Shown: positions 47,392-56,593 of the stretch, one piece after another
How positions within the stretch are numbered: the stretch's first letter is position 1
Layout of the letters: the number at the start of each line of letters is the position of its first letter
Origin: Pelagibius marinus
GTDB lineage: Bacteria > Pseudomonadota > Alphaproteobacteria > Kiloniellales > Kiloniellaceae
Assembly: GCF_014925385.1 (NCBI RefSeq)
Contig: NZ_JACSDK010000009.1
Coordinates: 1 to 64,000 of the forward strand
Direction of reading: 5' to 3'
Length of the DNA stretch: 64,000 nucleotides
Made by a program: the position numbers and the translations under genes
Notes under the pieces: generated by a model
Database searches by the model: none
Seen by the model: the letters and a program-made list of their open reading frames with translations, nothing else
Told to the model about the DNA's origin: nothing

Positions 47392-48372
47392 TCAACCCGG
47401 CCGATTCCGACCGGCCGCCAGAGGATGATGGTCCTGAACCAGGGATTTCAGGCGCTCGCTGAGCACGTGGGTGTAGATCTGCGTGGTCGAGATGTCGGCA
47501 TGGCCCAGCATCTTCTGCAGGGCCCGCAGGTCTGCTCCGTGGTCCAGCAGGTGGCTGGCGAAGGCGTGACGCAGCACGTGGGGGGAGACCTTGGCCGGGT
47601 CGATCTCCGCCCGGCGGGCCAGATCCTTCAGCAGCTGGGCGACCCGGTGGCGGGTGATGTGTCCCGCGGCGCTGCGCGAGGGGAAGAGCCAGGGCGAGAC
47701 CGCCTTCACCGCCTTGGCGCCTTTCCCCCCCGGCGCTTTTCCCGAATTCGCGAGGAAGTGGTCGCGCGCGGCCAGGTAGTCCGAGAGGCTCTCGCGCGCC
47801 GCCGGACTGAGCGGCACCATGCGCTCCTTGCCGCCCTTGCCCTGAACGATCAGCAGACGCTGGTCGCGCTGGGCGGCGGCGAGGCGCAGGCCGACCAGCT
47901 CGGAGACCCGCAGGCCGGTGGCGTAGAGCAGCTCCACCAGGGCGGCGAGACGCAGCGCCTCGGGCCCCTCCCCCGCCTGCGCCTCGGCCAGCAGGGCGCC
48001 GACCTCCTCCTCGCTCAGGATCTTCGGCAGGGCGCGGCCTTGGCGCGGGCTGTCGACCTCGGCGCTGGGGTCGTCGCCGCGCAAATTCTCGCTCAGCAGG
48101 AAACGGTAGAACTGGCGCAGGGCCGAGAGCCGGCGCGCGGCGGTGCGCGGCGCCATGCCCGCCTGGGCGAGACGGCCCAGGAAGGCGCGGATGTCGTCGG
48201 CCGTGGCCGCCTCCAGGGCCCGCCGCTTGCCGAGAAACTCGGCAAAAGCCGCCAGGTCGCGGCGGTAGGCCTCCAGGGTGTTAGCCGCCGCGCCGCGCTC
48301 GGCGGCCAGCATTTCGAGGAAGGCGTCGATCAGCGCTTCGGCCTTGGAGCTCCTGGCGGGCCCGGAGGGCAT
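47392..48372 (-). CDS. xerD: Tyrosine recombinase XerD
   Basis: Site-specific recombinase that, with XerC, resolves chromosome dimers at dif. The 326-residue protein has an N-terminal SAM-like domain (about 12-100, [27 protein letters not shown]) and the C-terminal catalytic domain with the conserved Arg in [12 protein letters not shown], the [12 protein letters not shown] box and the nucleophilic Tyr in [15 protein letters not shown]. It lacks mobile-element neighbours, so it is the housekeeping XerD and not a phage integrase. It lies 9 bases downstream of the large secreted protein gene, so they may share a transcript. Confidence 0.95.
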   Translation of the reverse strand: MPSGPARSSKAEALIDAFLEMLAAERGAAANTLEAYRRDLAAFAEFLGKRRALEAATADDIRAFLGRLAQAGMAPRTAARRLSALRQFYRFLLSENLRGDDPSAEVDSPRQGRALPKILSEEEVGALLAEAQAGEGPEALRLAALVELLYATGLRVSELVGLRLAAAQRDQRLLIVQGKGGKERMVPLSPAARESLSDYLAARDHFLANSGKAPGGKGAKAVKAVSPWLFPSRSAAGHITRHRVAQLLKDLARRAEIDPAKVSPHVLRHAFASHLLDHGADLRALQKMLGHADISTTQIYTHVLSERLKSLVQDHHPLAAGRNRPG

Positions 48373-48381
48373 GGAATCGGC

Positions 48382-50274
48382 CTAGAGCCGGGCGGCCAGC
48401 GCCGCCTCGATGGCCAGGGCGCGGGCCTCGTTGCCGAGGCCGACGGCGGCCAGCGCCGAGACGGCGTAGCCCAGCGCCAGGGGATGGCTGTCGGCCGGCG
48501 CCGCGACGCCCAGCGCCTCCACGGCCAGCAGCACGCTCTCGCCGCGCTTGCCTTCCGCGGCCGCGTCGCCCAACGCAAGCAGACTGGGCAGACGCTCCAG
48601 GGGCCGCGACGTCGCCGCCTCGTCGCGGGCAAGCTGGTTCCAGGTCAGCGGCTCCTTCTGCCCCAGCGCCCGGGACAGCATCAGCGCCAGCAGGCGCTGC
48701 TCGGCGGCGGCCGGGCTCTCCGCCGCGGCGCTTTCGGCGTTCAGGGGCCCGGCGCTCAGGGGCTCGGTCCCGCCGGCGAGCCGGCGCAGCGGCGTCAACT
48801 CGTCGTAGGCCGCTTGCGATTCCGGATGCTTCAGGCCGTCAATGCGCAGCACCGACATCCAACCGCCGGCACGCTCGAACTGGCCGATGCGGTACAGGGT
48901 GCGCGCCGCCAGGGGCGCGAACCACGCCAGCTCCGGGCTCGGCGCCAGTTCGCCGAGCAGCGGCGTCAGGGCGCGGGCCATGGCGTTGGCACGGCCGTCC
49001 GCCTCCGCTGAGAGCAACGCGGCGCGCAGGATCTCCGCCTTGGCCGCCGCCATGTTCTCGCGGTTGGCGGCCCGGTACAGCAGGGCGCGGCCGCGCACGG
49101 CATCGCCCTGGGCCGCCATTTTCTCGGCTTGCACCAGGGCGTCGGCCAGGTCGGCATCGGTGAACTCGAAGGCGGCGTAGGCCCCGGCCAGGCGCTCGCC
49201 CGGCAGGGCCCCGACCTCCGCCAGGCGCTCCACCGCCGCGGCGTGGACGGCGTGGTCGCCCCCGGTGAGCTGGGCGATGCCGTGCAGCTGCGCCGGAGTG
49301 GCGCTCGCCACGGTCTCGGGCGAGACCGCGCCGCCGGTCTTGCGCAGGATCGCCAGGTTGAGCGGGGTCAGACCGTCGGCCTCGACCGCGCCGGGCGTGC
49401 CGCTGATGAAGCCGTTGGCCAGGGTGAAGAAGGCGAGGTCGCTGTCCGGCGCCTGCTCGCGCAGCAGGTCCAGCCCGAGCAGCGCCTGGTCGCTCTGCTC
49501 GGCGAGAAACTGGCAGTAGACCTGGGCCTTGGCCCAAAAGAGGTCCTGCGGGTAGCGGGCCAGGCCCGAGGGCACCTCGCCGCAGGCCCGGCTCTCCTTG
49601 CCGGCCAGCAGCAGGCCGTCGACCTTGGCCCGGGCCAGCCAGGGGTCCTCGACCCGCTGCGGCACCAGGGCCAGCAGGCGGTTGAAGCCGGCCAGCGCCC
49701 CCAGGGCATAGAGCCGCTCGGCGCGCAGCCGCAGGAAGTCGCTTTCGCCGGCTTCGGTCTTCTGGACCGTGGCGAGAGCATCGGCCACGGTCGGGCCAGT
49801 GGGGGGCGCCGCCCCGCCGCCGGGCGGCGGCGCGCTGGTCAACAGCAGCCGAGCGGCCAGGCTGTGGAGGGTCGGCGAGGCGATGTCGGCGGGCAGCCCG
49901 GCCACGAGGGCCTCGATCAGCGGGCGCGCGCTGCCGGCCCAGACTCGCGGGCCCATGCCGCCGCTGCCCAGGTCCAGGATGCCCAGCGCCTCGGGGTCCA
50001 GCTCGCCCAGGCGGTCGATCTCGATGCCCTCGGCCCCCGCGCCTTCCACCTGGGGTGTCTCGGCGGCGCGCTCGGACGGCAGCGACGGCTGGTCACCCTC
50101 CGTGGCCGGCGGCGTATCCGGCGCCACGGTCGGCGGGAAGAGGGAGATCGGGGCCTCCTGCGCCACAGCGCCGGGGGCGGCGGCCCAGAGAGCGGCCCAG
50201 AGAGCGCTCGCGCAACACAGGGCGGCGGCGCGCGGAAGCTGGCGGCGCCCTCGGCTAGCGGGGGAAGCGTTCAT
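48382..50274 (-). CDS. Secreted Ala/Leu-rich helical-repeat protein of unknown function
   Basis: A 630-residue protein I do not recognise. Residues 1-38 form a signal peptide (Arg-rich start, hydrophobic core, cleavage near VAQEA). A Pro/Glu-rich stretch to about 90 is followed by roughly 500 residues of predicted helices rich in Ala, Leu and Glu, resembling a TPR-like solenoid (for example ALGALAGFNRLLALVPQRVE and AVHAAAVERLAEVGALPGER). No catalytic motif is visible. Its start overlaps the upstream 46-residue peptide gene by 20 bases and xerD follows 9 bases after it, suggesting one transcript. It is likely periplasmic or outer-membrane-associated. Confidence 0.75.
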   Translation of the reverse strand: MNASPASRGRRQLPRAAALCCASALWAALWAAAPGAVAQEAPISLFPPTVAPDTPPATEGDQPSLPSERAAETPQVEGAGAEGIEIDRLGELDPEALGILDLGSGGMGPRVWAGSARPLIEALVAGLPADIASPTLHSLAARLLLTSAPPPGGGAAPPTGPTVADALATVQKTEAGESDFLRLRAERLYALGALAGFNRLLALVPQRVEDPWLARAKVDGLLLAGKESRACGEVPSGLARYPQDLFWAKAQVYCQFLAEQSDQALLGLDLLREQAPDSDLAFFTLANGFISGTPGAVEADGLTPLNLAILRKTGGAVSPETVASATPAQLHGIAQLTGGDHAVHAAAVERLAEVGALPGERLAGAYAAFEFTDADLADALVQAEKMAAQGDAVRGRALLYRAANRENMAAAKAEILRAALLSAEADGRANAMARALTPLLGELAPSPELAWFAPLAARTLYRIGQFERAGGWMSVLRIDGLKHPESQAAYDELTPLRRLAGGTEPLSAGPLNAESAAAESPAAAEQRLLALMLSRALGQKEPLTWNQLARDEAATSRPLERLPSLLALGDAAAEGKRGESVLLAVEALGVAAPADSHPLALGYAVSALAAVGLGNEARALAIEAALAARL

Positions 50275-50395
50275 CGGGCAGCACCTTCTCGACCGGCGCC
50301 GAGGGCGGCGGGATGTCCCAGGTCAGCAGAAAGAAGCCGCCGGAGACAATGAGACCGGCAAGAACGACAAGAGCAACAAGGGTGGTCTTTTTCAT
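50255..50395 (-). CDS. 46-residue membrane peptide overlapping the secreted protein gene
   Basis: ATG at 50395 opens a 46-codon frame: two lysines, a hydrophobic helix (about residues 6-25, LVALVVLAGLIVSGGFFLLT), then WDIPPPSAPVEKVLPDERFP. The hydrophobic stretch and Pro-rich tail look like a real small membrane or lipid-facing protein, and I recall similar WDIPPPSAPVEKV peptides in the same place in Rhodospirillales. Its stop lies 20 bases inside the downstream gene, which suggests translational coupling. It is divergent from aroK. Automatic gene finders would probably miss it. Confidence 0.65.
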   Translation of the reverse strand: MKKTTLVALVVLAGLIVSGGFFLLTWDIPPPSAPVEKVLPDERFPR

Positions 50396-50598
50396 CAAAT
50401 ACGTCGCGTGCGGCTGAAGACTGCGTGAACAGGAATGGCAGCAGTGTCACGCTTTTCCGCGCCGGAGCCGGCCGCTGGTCGGGCAACACTGTCTACTTGT
50501 GCCGTCAAGATGGTTTTATGGTAAGGTCCGAATCTGGCGCGAATGCGGCAGTTTACCTAGGGTCTTTCAACGTTGCAACGATCAGCAGGCGAGTCTTG

Positions 50599-51213
50599 GT
50601 GGTTCATACAAGCGGAGAGGTGGCGGAAGCCGGGGACAGCCCCCTGGCCGTGCCACGCACCATTGCCCTGGTGGGGCTGATGGGCGCCGGCAAATCCTGC
50701 ATCGGCCGCCTGCTCGCCGCCTCGCTGGACCTGCCCTTCGTGGATGCCGACAAGGAGATCGAGGCCGCCGCCGGCTGCTCCATCGAGGACATCTTCGCCG
50801 CCCACGGCGAGGAGGCCTTCCGCGACGGCGAGCGCCGGGTCATCGCCCGCCTGCTCGACGAACCGAAGATGGTGCTGGCCACCGGCGGTGGCGCCTTCCT
50901 GGACCCGGAGACCCGCCAGCTGATCCGCGAGCGCGCCACCTCCGTGTGGCTGCGCGCCGACGTCGATCTGCTGCTGCGCCGCACCTCCCGGCGCAACAAC
51001 CGCCCGCTGTTGAAACGTGGCGACCCGCGCCAGATTCTCAACGACCTCATCGAGCAGCGCTACCCCGTCTACGCCGAGGCCGATGTCGTGGTCGATTCAG
51101 TCGACGGCCCGCCGGAAACGACCTTGGCGCGCGTCATAAAAGGACTGCGGCGCCACTTCGAGGAGAGCGGCGCGGCGGCACAGGGCGCGGCGCCCCGGAG
51201 CGCCTCGCAATGA
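50599..51213 (+). CDS. aroK: Shikimate kinase
   Basis: Phosphorylates shikimate with ATP in aromatic amino-acid synthesis. Walker A is GLMGAGKSCIGRLLA near residue 28, and the shikimate-binding DADKEIEAAAG and EEAFRDGERRVI (with the conserved Arg) are present, as is the GGGAFLDPETRQLI block. The R-x-x-RPLL lid and adenine-binding region follow. The start is uncertain: a GTG at 50599 gives the usual ~204 residues, and an ATG at 50518 would add 27 residues without conservation. Its stop overlaps the aroB ATG by four bases, so the two are coupled. Confidence 0.93.
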   Translation: MVHTSGEVAEAGDSPLAVPRTIALVGLMGAGKSCIGRLLAASLDLPFVDADKEIEAAAGCSIEDIFAAHGEEAFRDGERRVIARLLDEPKMVLATGGGAFLDPETRQLIRERATSVWLRADVDLLLRRTSRRNNRPLLKRGDPRQILNDLIEQRYPVYAEADVVVDSVDGPPETTLARVIKGLRRHFEESGAAAQGAAPRSASQ

Positions 51214-52388
51214 GCCCGCACCAGTCCCTGCGCGTCGAGCTGGGCGAGCGCGGCTACGACATCCTGATCGGCACCACGGTGCTGGCCGAGGCCGGCAAGC
51301 TGATGCGCCCGGTGCTGAAGAGCGAGCGCGTGATCGTCGTGACCGACGCCAACGTGGCGGAGCTGCACCTGGCGCGCCTGCAGCGCGCCCTCGACGACGC
51401 CGGCCTGCAGCACGACAGCCTCGTCGTGCCGCCGGGCGACGGCTCCAAGAGCCTGGACCAGCTGGGCGCCCTGGTCGGACGCCTGCTCGAGATGAAGGTC
51501 GAGCGCTCGACCACCCTGGTGGCGCTGGGCGGCGGCGTGATCGGCGACCTCGCCGGCTTCGCCGCGGCGGTGACCCTGCGCGGCATCGACTTCGTGCAGA
51601 TCCCCACCAGCCTGCTGGCCCAGGTCGACAGCTCCGTCGGCGGCAAGACCGGCATCAACGCGCCTCAGGGCAAGAACCTGATCGGCGCCTTCCACCAGCC
51701 GCGCCTGGTGCTGGCCGACACCTCGATCCTCACAACCCTGCCGCGCCGCGAGATGCTGGCGGGCTATGCCGAAGTGGTGAAGTACGGCCTGATCCGCGAT
51801 GCCGGCTTCTTCCACTGGCTGGAGGCGCACGGCGCCGACCTGGTCCAGGGCGAGCGCGCCGAGCTGCAGCACGGCGTGCTGGAAAGCTGCCGCGCCAAGG
51901 CCGACGTCGTGGCCGCCGACGAGCGCGAGAGCGGCCAGCGCGCCCTGTTGAACCTCGGCCATACCTTCGGCCATGCCCTGGAGGCCGAGACCGGCTACGG
52001 CGACGAGCTGCTGCACGGCGAAGGCGTCGCCGTGGGCATGGTCATGGCCTTCGACCTCTCGGTGCAGCGCGGCCACTGCCCGCCGGAAGACGCCGACCGG
52101 GTGCGCCGCCACCTGGCCGCCGTCGGCCTGCCGACCGGCTTTGCCGACCTGGCGCCGCGCCACTGGGACGTGGAGCGCCTGATCACCCATATGTCGCGCG
52201 ACAAGAAGGTGAGCGGCGGACGCATCACCTTCGTGCTTGTGCGCGGCATCGGCGAGGCCTATCTGGACAACACCGTCGAGCTCGACGAGGTCCGCGCCCT
52301 CTTGACCGCGGCCCTGAACGACGCCGACCAGCTCGCCCGGGAGAACGAAGCCCCCGGCGTGACGACCCGCGCCACCCTCGGCAGTTGA
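51210..52388 (+). CDS. aroB: 3-dehydroquinate synthase
   Basis: Second enzyme of the shikimate pathway, an NAD- and zinc-dependent cyclase. NAD-binding motifs PPGDGSKSLDQLGALV and GGGVIGDLAGFAAA are visible in the first half, followed by PTSLLAQVDSSVGGKTGIN. Zinc ligands lie in the GHTFGHALE block near 255 and a later His (LLHGEGVAVGM). The 392-residue length is slightly above the usual 360-370 because of a C-terminal tail. The ATG at 51210 overlaps the aroK stop. Part of a longer open frame upstream of 51210 is only a shadow of aroK. Confidence 0.96.
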   Translation: MSPHQSLRVELGERGYDILIGTTVLAEAGKLMRPVLKSERVIVVTDANVAELHLARLQRALDDAGLQHDSLVVPPGDGSKSLDQLGALVGRLLEMKVERSTTLVALGGGVIGDLAGFAAAVTLRGIDFVQIPTSLLAQVDSSVGGKTGINAPQGKNLIGAFHQPRLVLADTSILTTLPRREMLAGYAEVVKYGLIRDAGFFHWLEAHGADLVQGERAELQHGVLESCRAKADVVAADERESGQRALLNLGHTFGHALEAETGYGDELLHGEGVAVGMVMAFDLSVQRGHCPPEDADRVRRHLAAVGLPTGFADLAPRHWDVERLITHMSRDKKVSGGRITFVLVRGIGEAYLDNTVELDEVRALLTAALNDADQLARENEAPGVTTRATLGS

Positions 52389-52487
52389 ACGCGGAGAGCC
52401 CGGCCCATGAACGCCAGCGTTTTGGGGCCAGCGTTCGGGGCCGCCCGCAACACATGACGCCTCTGCAGCAACCTGAATAGATCGCCC

Positions 52488-53798
52488 ATGGACATCGACC
52501 TCGCCATCACCTTCGGCGCCATCCTGGCGCTGCTGGTCTTCTCGGCGTTTTTCTCCGGCTCGGAGACGGCGCTGACCGCCGCTTCGCGCCCGCGCCTGCA
52601 CAACCTCGCCCAGTCCGGCAACCGCCGCGCCAACGTGGTCAACGACCTCTGGCACGAGAAGGAGCACCTCATCGGCGCCATCCTGCTGGGCAACAACCTG
52701 GTCAACATCCTGGCCTCGGCGCTGGCGACCAGCGTGCTGATCACCCTGTTCGGCGACACCGGCGTGGTCTACGCGACCCTGGGCATGACCATCCTGGTGC
52801 TGGTCTTCGCCGAGGTACTGCCCAAGACCTACGCGCTGCAGAACGCCGACCGGGCGGCCCTGGCCGTCGCGCCGGTCATGCACGTGATCGTCGTGGTGCT
52901 GAAGCCCTTCTCGCTGGTCATCCAGATGATCGTCCGCGTGGCGCTGAAAGGGTTCGGCGTCGAGGTCCGCCACGCGCTGACCGCCGAGGCCTCCGAGGAA
53001 CAGCTGCGCGGCGCCATCGACCTGCACCAGGGCGAAGGCGAGGAGGAACGTCACGAGCGAGAGATGCTGCGCTCGATCCTCGACCTCGGCGACGTCTGGG
53101 TGGAGGAGATCATGGTCCACCGCAAGGAGGTGGTGGCCATCGACGTCGACCTGCCCCCGGCGGAGATCGTCGAGGCGGTGCTGGCCAGCCCCTTCACGCG
53201 CATCCCTCTGTGGCAGGAGGACCCGGACAACATCGTCGCCGTGCTGCACGTCAAGGCGCTGCTGCGCGCCGTGCAGGCGGCCGGCACCGACCTGGACAAG
53301 CTGGACGTCAAGGCCATCGCCGCGGCGCCCTGGTTCATTCCCGAAACCACGGACCTGCTGTCGCAGCTCCAGGCCTTCCGCAGCCGCCACGAACACTTCG
53401 CCATCGTCGTCGACGAGTACGGCGAAATGCTGGGCATCGTCACCCTGGAAGACATTCTGGAGGAGATCGTCGGCGACATCTCCGACGAGCACGACGTGGA
53501 CATCGAGGGCGTGCAGCTGCAGCGCGACGGTACCATGATCGTCGACGGCAAGGTCACCCTGCGCGACCTGAACCGCCGCTTCGAATGGCGCCTGCCCGAC
53601 GAGGAGGCTTCCACCATCGCCGGCCTGATCCTGCACGAGGCCCGCTGCATCCCCGACGCCGGCCAGGTCTTCACCTTCCACGGCTTCAAGTTCGAGATCC
53701 TGGGGCGCAAGCGCAACCAGATCACCTCGGTGCGGATCAGCCCGACCGACGACGCGGCGGCCAAGGACGACGGCGGCAAGCAGGCGGCACAAGGCTGA
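52488..53798 (+). CDS. CNNM/CorC family protein (DUF21, CBS pair, CorC_HlyC)
   Basis: Membrane protein linked to magnesium or cobalt efflux. The N-terminal DUF21 (CNNM) domain of about 180 residues has four hydrophobic segments and the SGSETALTAASRPRL motif near 22-36. Two CBS domains follow (about 210-330), with VEEIMVHRKEVVAIDVDL and FAIVVDEYGEMLGIVTLEDI. The C-terminal CorC_HlyC domain (about 350-420) contains GLILHEARCIPDAGQVFTFHGFKFEI-like features. The length is 436 residues, and hemolysin is a historical misnomer. The ATG at 52488 has a weak ribosome site. aroB ends 99 bases upstream. Confidence 0.93.
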   Translation: MDIDLAITFGAILALLVFSAFFSGSETALTAASRPRLHNLAQSGNRRANVVNDLWHEKEHLIGAILLGNNLVNILASALATSVLITLFGDTGVVYATLGMTILVLVFAEVLPKTYALQNADRAALAVAPVMHVIVVVLKPFSLVIQMIVRVALKGFGVEVRHALTAEASEEQLRGAIDLHQGEGEEERHEREMLRSILDLGDVWVEEIMVHRKEVVAIDVDLPPAEIVEAVLASPFTRIPLWQEDPDNIVAVLHVKALLRAVQAAGTDLDKLDVKAIAAAPWFIPETTDLLSQLQAFRSRHEHFAIVVDEYGEMLGIVTLEDILEEIVGDISDEHDVDIEGVQLQRDGTMIVDGKVTLRDLNRRFEWRLPDEEASTIAGLILHEARCIPDAGQVFTFHGFKFEILGRKRNQITSVRISPTDDAAAKDDGGKQAAQG

Positions 53799-54012
53799 TC
53801 ACGCCGGCGCCTGGTTCGCGCGCCGGTTGAGCCGATGCCCCTTTGGTGCCGCTTGACCCCGATTCCGATGCCCTGCACAATTGGTTGTATCAAGAGACCG
53901 GTAGAGTCTCCGTGCAAGCAATTGCACCCCGTATAGCGCCTTGCAACACAGGCTCAGGCCCTTGAATTCCCTGAGTCTTCCAAATTGGCCTTTGCGAGCG
54001 GGAGGAAACGAC

Positions 54013-54459
54013 ATGCACCGTAAGGTTGTGCCCGATATTGTCGATCAGCAGAAGATCGAGCTTTTGCCCAGCAGCACCCTGGTCCGCGCTGCCGCCCGCA
54101 ACATGGCCGAGCGCCATATCGGCGCGGTGCTCGTCGGCAGCGGCGGACGGCTGGAAGGCATCTTCACCGAACGCGATCTGCTGATCCGGGTCGTGGCGCG
54201 CGGCCTCGATCCCGACGGCACGCCCTTGAGCGCGGTGATGACCGCGGATCCCGACACGGTCGGCCCCGACGACCTGGCCTCCCTGGCCCTGGAGCGCATG
54301 CGCACCTCCGGCTACCGCCACGTCCCGGTGGTCGAGGACGGCGAGGTGGTCGGCATCGTCTCGCTGCGCGACCTCTACGCCGCGGCCAAGCGCGAACTGG
54401 AAGAAGACCTGCAGCAGCGCGAGGCCTTCATCTTCGACACCGGCTACGGCACCGGCTGA
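54013..54459 (+). CDS. CBS-domain protein
   Basis: A 148-residue cytosolic protein made of one CBS pair, which binds adenosine nucleotides and acts as an energy sensor in many proteins. The first CBS has AARNMAERHIGAVLV and TERDLLIRVVARGLDP, and the second LALERMRTSGYRHVPVVEDGEVVGIVSLRDLY. No other domain is attached, so it is probably a regulator of some partner. The ATG at 54013 has GGGAGGAAACG upstream, a strong site; a longer frame from 53941 is dropped. It lies 214 bases after the CNNM gene. Confidence 0.92.
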   Translation: MHRKVVPDIVDQQKIELLPSSTLVRAAARNMAERHIGAVLVGSGGRLEGIFTERDLLIRVVARGLDPDGTPLSAVMTADPDTVGPDDLASLALERMRTSGYRHVPVVEDGEVVGIVSLRDLYAAAKRELEEDLQQREAFIFDTGYGTG

Positions 54460-54508
54460 CCCCCAAGCTGAACGGCTGACTTGCCCGGGTTCGCTTGACG
54501 CCCCTTGC

Positions 54509-54536
54509 TTGACGGGGGGGCCCGGCGACCTATAGT
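54509..54536 (+). promoter_or_regulatory. Sigma-70 type promoter of the DUF2889 gene
   Basis: TTGACG (54509-54514), a 16-base spacer and TATAGT (54531-54536). The start would be near 54543, 31 bases before the ATG at 54574. A second TTGACG lies 15 bases upstream (54494-54499). This is one of the best -35/-10 pairs in the window. Confidence 0.65.
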
Positions 54537-54573
54537 CGCGGGTTCCCTGTCCAGAACCACGTGGTACCCGGTC

Positions 54574-55125
54574 ATGCCCCTCTCGCCCCCCGCCGAGCGC
54601 AGCTGTCTGCATAATCGAAAGTACGATTTCCAGGGCTATCAGCGCGCCGACGGCCTGTGGGACATCGAAGGGCGCATCGTCGACACCAAGACCTATCCCT
54701 TCAGCAACCGGGACCGCGGCGAAATCCCGGCGGGCGAGGCGCTGCACGACATGTCGATCCGCCTGACCATCGACGAAGACTTCAAGGTCCACGACATCGA
54801 GGCGGTGACCGACTTCAGTCCCTTCCGCCTCTGCCCCAACATCACCCCGAACTTCAAGCGCATGATCGGCAGCGAGATCAAGGCCGGCTGGACCCAGCAG
54901 GTGCGCCGCCAGCTGGGCGGCGTCGAAGGCTGTACCCATCTGGTCGAGTTGTTGATCGCCATGGCCACGGTCGCCTTCCAGACCCTCTATCCGGTGCGCG
55001 CCGCCAAGGCCGCCAAGCGGCCGCCCGGTCAGCGGCCGGGCCTGCTGGAGACCTGCCACGCCTTCGCCACCGACAGCCCCATCGTCAAGCGCGACTGGCC
55101 GGAGTTCTACACCGGCGAAGACTAG
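54574..55125 (+). CDS. DUF2889 domain-containing protein
   Basis: A 183-residue protein of a family found in alpha- and betaproteobacteria without a proven role. It has RYDFQGYQRADGLWDIEGRIVDTK-like residues 16-38 (here KYDFQGYQRADGLWDIEGRI), then the MSIRLTIDEDFKVHDIEAVTD block and CTHLVELLIAMATVAFQT near 130. The conserved His, Asp and Cys residues might form a metal site but this is unproved. The ATG at 54574 suits the promoter and the usual family start. Homologues are often near aromatic-acid or lipid metabolism genes; here the neighbours give no clue. Confidence 0.85.
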   Translation: MPLSPPAERSCLHNRKYDFQGYQRADGLWDIEGRIVDTKTYPFSNRDRGEIPAGEALHDMSIRLTIDEDFKVHDIEAVTDFSPFRLCPNITPNFKRMIGSEIKAGWTQQVRRQLGGVEGCTHLVELLIAMATVAFQTLYPVRAAKAAKRPPGQRPGLLETCHAFATDSPIVKRDWPEFYTGED

Positions 55126-55146
55126 GCGCTAGCGGAGCCAGGCCCC

Positions 55147-55818
55147 CTAAAGCCAAGCCAGGGGATTGAGCCCAATGACGGGCTCGTGCAGGTGCAGCAG
55201 CGCGGCGTAGAGCAGGACCCCGGCCAGCAGGTCGATCAGAGCAAAGAGCCGCACCACCCGCCGCAGCCGCGCGCCCGGGCCGCCGGCCGTCTGGGCCGTC
55301 GCCGCCGCATAGTCCGCTTCTGAAAGCCGCGCCCGCGCGCGCCGCTCCATGCGCTTCATGCCGGCCAGGCTGAAGGCCGCCAGGCTGGCGAAGAGGATGA
55401 AGCTCACCAGATCGCCGTTGGCCACCAGGTGGCTGGCGGCCCAGAGGAAGAAGGCCCAGAGCACCGGATGGCGGACCTGGGCCACCAGGCCGGCGCGGCG
55501 CGGATCGGCCAGGCCACCCCGGAAGGAGACCGACAGCGGGCTCGGCTGCCAGAGCGCCCCGGCGAGCAGGATGCAGGCGGGCAGCATGGCGATCAGCGGC
55601 ACCAGGGCCGTCCCCCGGCTGGGCGCCCAGAGCTCGACGTAGGGCGCGCCCAGGGCCGCGGCGATCACCCAGGCGATGCTTGCCAGCGAGACCAGCGAAT
55701 AGAGCGCCAGGTAGGCCGGCCGGCCCATTTTGTCGATCAGCAGGGCGCGCAGGCCCGTGGCCGCCGGCAGCACATGGGCGGCCAGGAAGACGGCGATGGC
55801 GGCAAAGAACTCGATCAT
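55147..55818 (-). CDS. NnrU family membrane protein
   Basis: A 223-residue inner-membrane protein with about six hydrophobic segments and the family block RHPVLWAFFLWAASHLVANGD near residues 118-138. NnrU was first found near nitric-oxide and nitrite reduction genes in Rhodobacter and is related to isoprenylcysteine-methyltransferase-like membrane enzymes. No denitrification genes are present here, so it is more likely a general paralogue. The ATG at 55818 begins a typical membrane N-terminus. It converges with the DUF2889 gene. Confidence 0.88.
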   Translation of the reverse strand: MIEFFAAIAVFLAAHVLPAATGLRALLIDKMGRPAYLALYSLVSLASIAWVIAAALGAPYVELWAPSRGTALVPLIAMLPACILLAGALWQPSPLSVSFRGGLADPRRAGLVAQVRHPVLWAFFLWAASHLVANGDLVSFILFASLAAFSLAGMKRMERRARARLSEADYAAATAQTAGGPGARLRRVVRLFALIDLLAGVLLYAALLHLHEPVIGLNPLAWL

Positions 55819-55965
55819 GCTGCTGGATAGCGCCCCCGCGCCGACACCTCAACCTCCGCTTTTCCCCTGGGCGGCCGACGGCCCCCGCCTTTCGGCGCGC
55901 ACGCGATCCGGGTATGCTGGCCGGCGAATTCACCCAGCGACAGACCAACAGGATCTTACCGGACT

Positions 55966-56544
55966 ATGCCTTCTCTTATGACCAAGGGGGCCGTCGCACT
56001 TGCCCTGTGCATGCTGATCGCCGCCCCCGCCGCGGCGCAGGCCGCCTGCCCCACGCAAGCCACCGTCGCCAAGGGCTTCCTCCTGCGCGGCAGCACCGCC
56101 GAAACCGAGGTGCGGCACCTGGACGACCACTTCGTGCAGGCCCGCACCCGCTACCCGGACGGCGTGGTGCAGACCGACCTCTACTACGACGGCCTGCTGG
56201 CGGTCAGCCGCTTTTCCCAGCGCGGCGCCAACATGATGCTGGGCGCCGACCTGGAGGCCTGGGAACTGGAGCTGAAGAAGGGCGCCAGCGCCAGCCTGAC
56301 CTACATCCCGGTGGCCGACTCAAAACCCTTCCCGAAGACGACCCTGGAACTGGAGGTCAAAGGCAGCGAGACCCTGAAGCTCGGCGACTGCAGCTTCGAG
56401 GTGCTGGTGATTTCGCAGACCCGGCGCAGCGGCCAGCGCGCGCGGGAGTACGACCAGCTGTTTTCGCCGCTGCTGCGCTTCGTCATTGCCCGGCGCTACC
56501 CGGACGGCGAAACCCGCGCCTACCTCGGCGCCTCCTCGATGTAA
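55966..56544 (+). CDS. Secreted protein of unknown function (192 residues)
   Basis: I do not recognise the family. A signal peptide covers residues 1-25 (VALALCMLIAAPAAAQA), and a cysteine at about residue 28 pairs possibly with C146 (GDCSFEVL). The mature part is mostly beta-strand, with Tyr and Arg-rich strands (TRYPDGVVQTDLYYDGL and FVIARRYPDGETRAYL). Such layout suggests a small periplasmic binding or structural domain. The ATG at 55966 has a weak ribosome site; an internal ATG four codons on is an alternative. It is a single gene between divergent nnrU and converging bolA. Confidence 0.72.
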   Translation: MPSLMTKGAVALALCMLIAAPAAAQAACPTQATVAKGFLLRGSTAETEVRHLDDHFVQARTRYPDGVVQTDLYYDGLLAVSRFSQRGANMMLGADLEAWELELKKGASASLTYIPVADSKPFPKTTLELEVKGSETLKLGDCSFEVLVISQTRRSGQRAREYDQLFSPLLRFVIARRYPDGETRAYLGASSM

Positions 56545-56593
56545 GGGGGTCCATGTAAGGGAACGATGCGGGCAGCGCGAAAACGCGAGGGGG

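Noticed and set aside
47392-48372. Tyrosine recombinase as a sign of a mobile element
   Set aside because: Motifs and context match chromosomal XerD, with no attachment repeats, tRNA or phage genes nearby.
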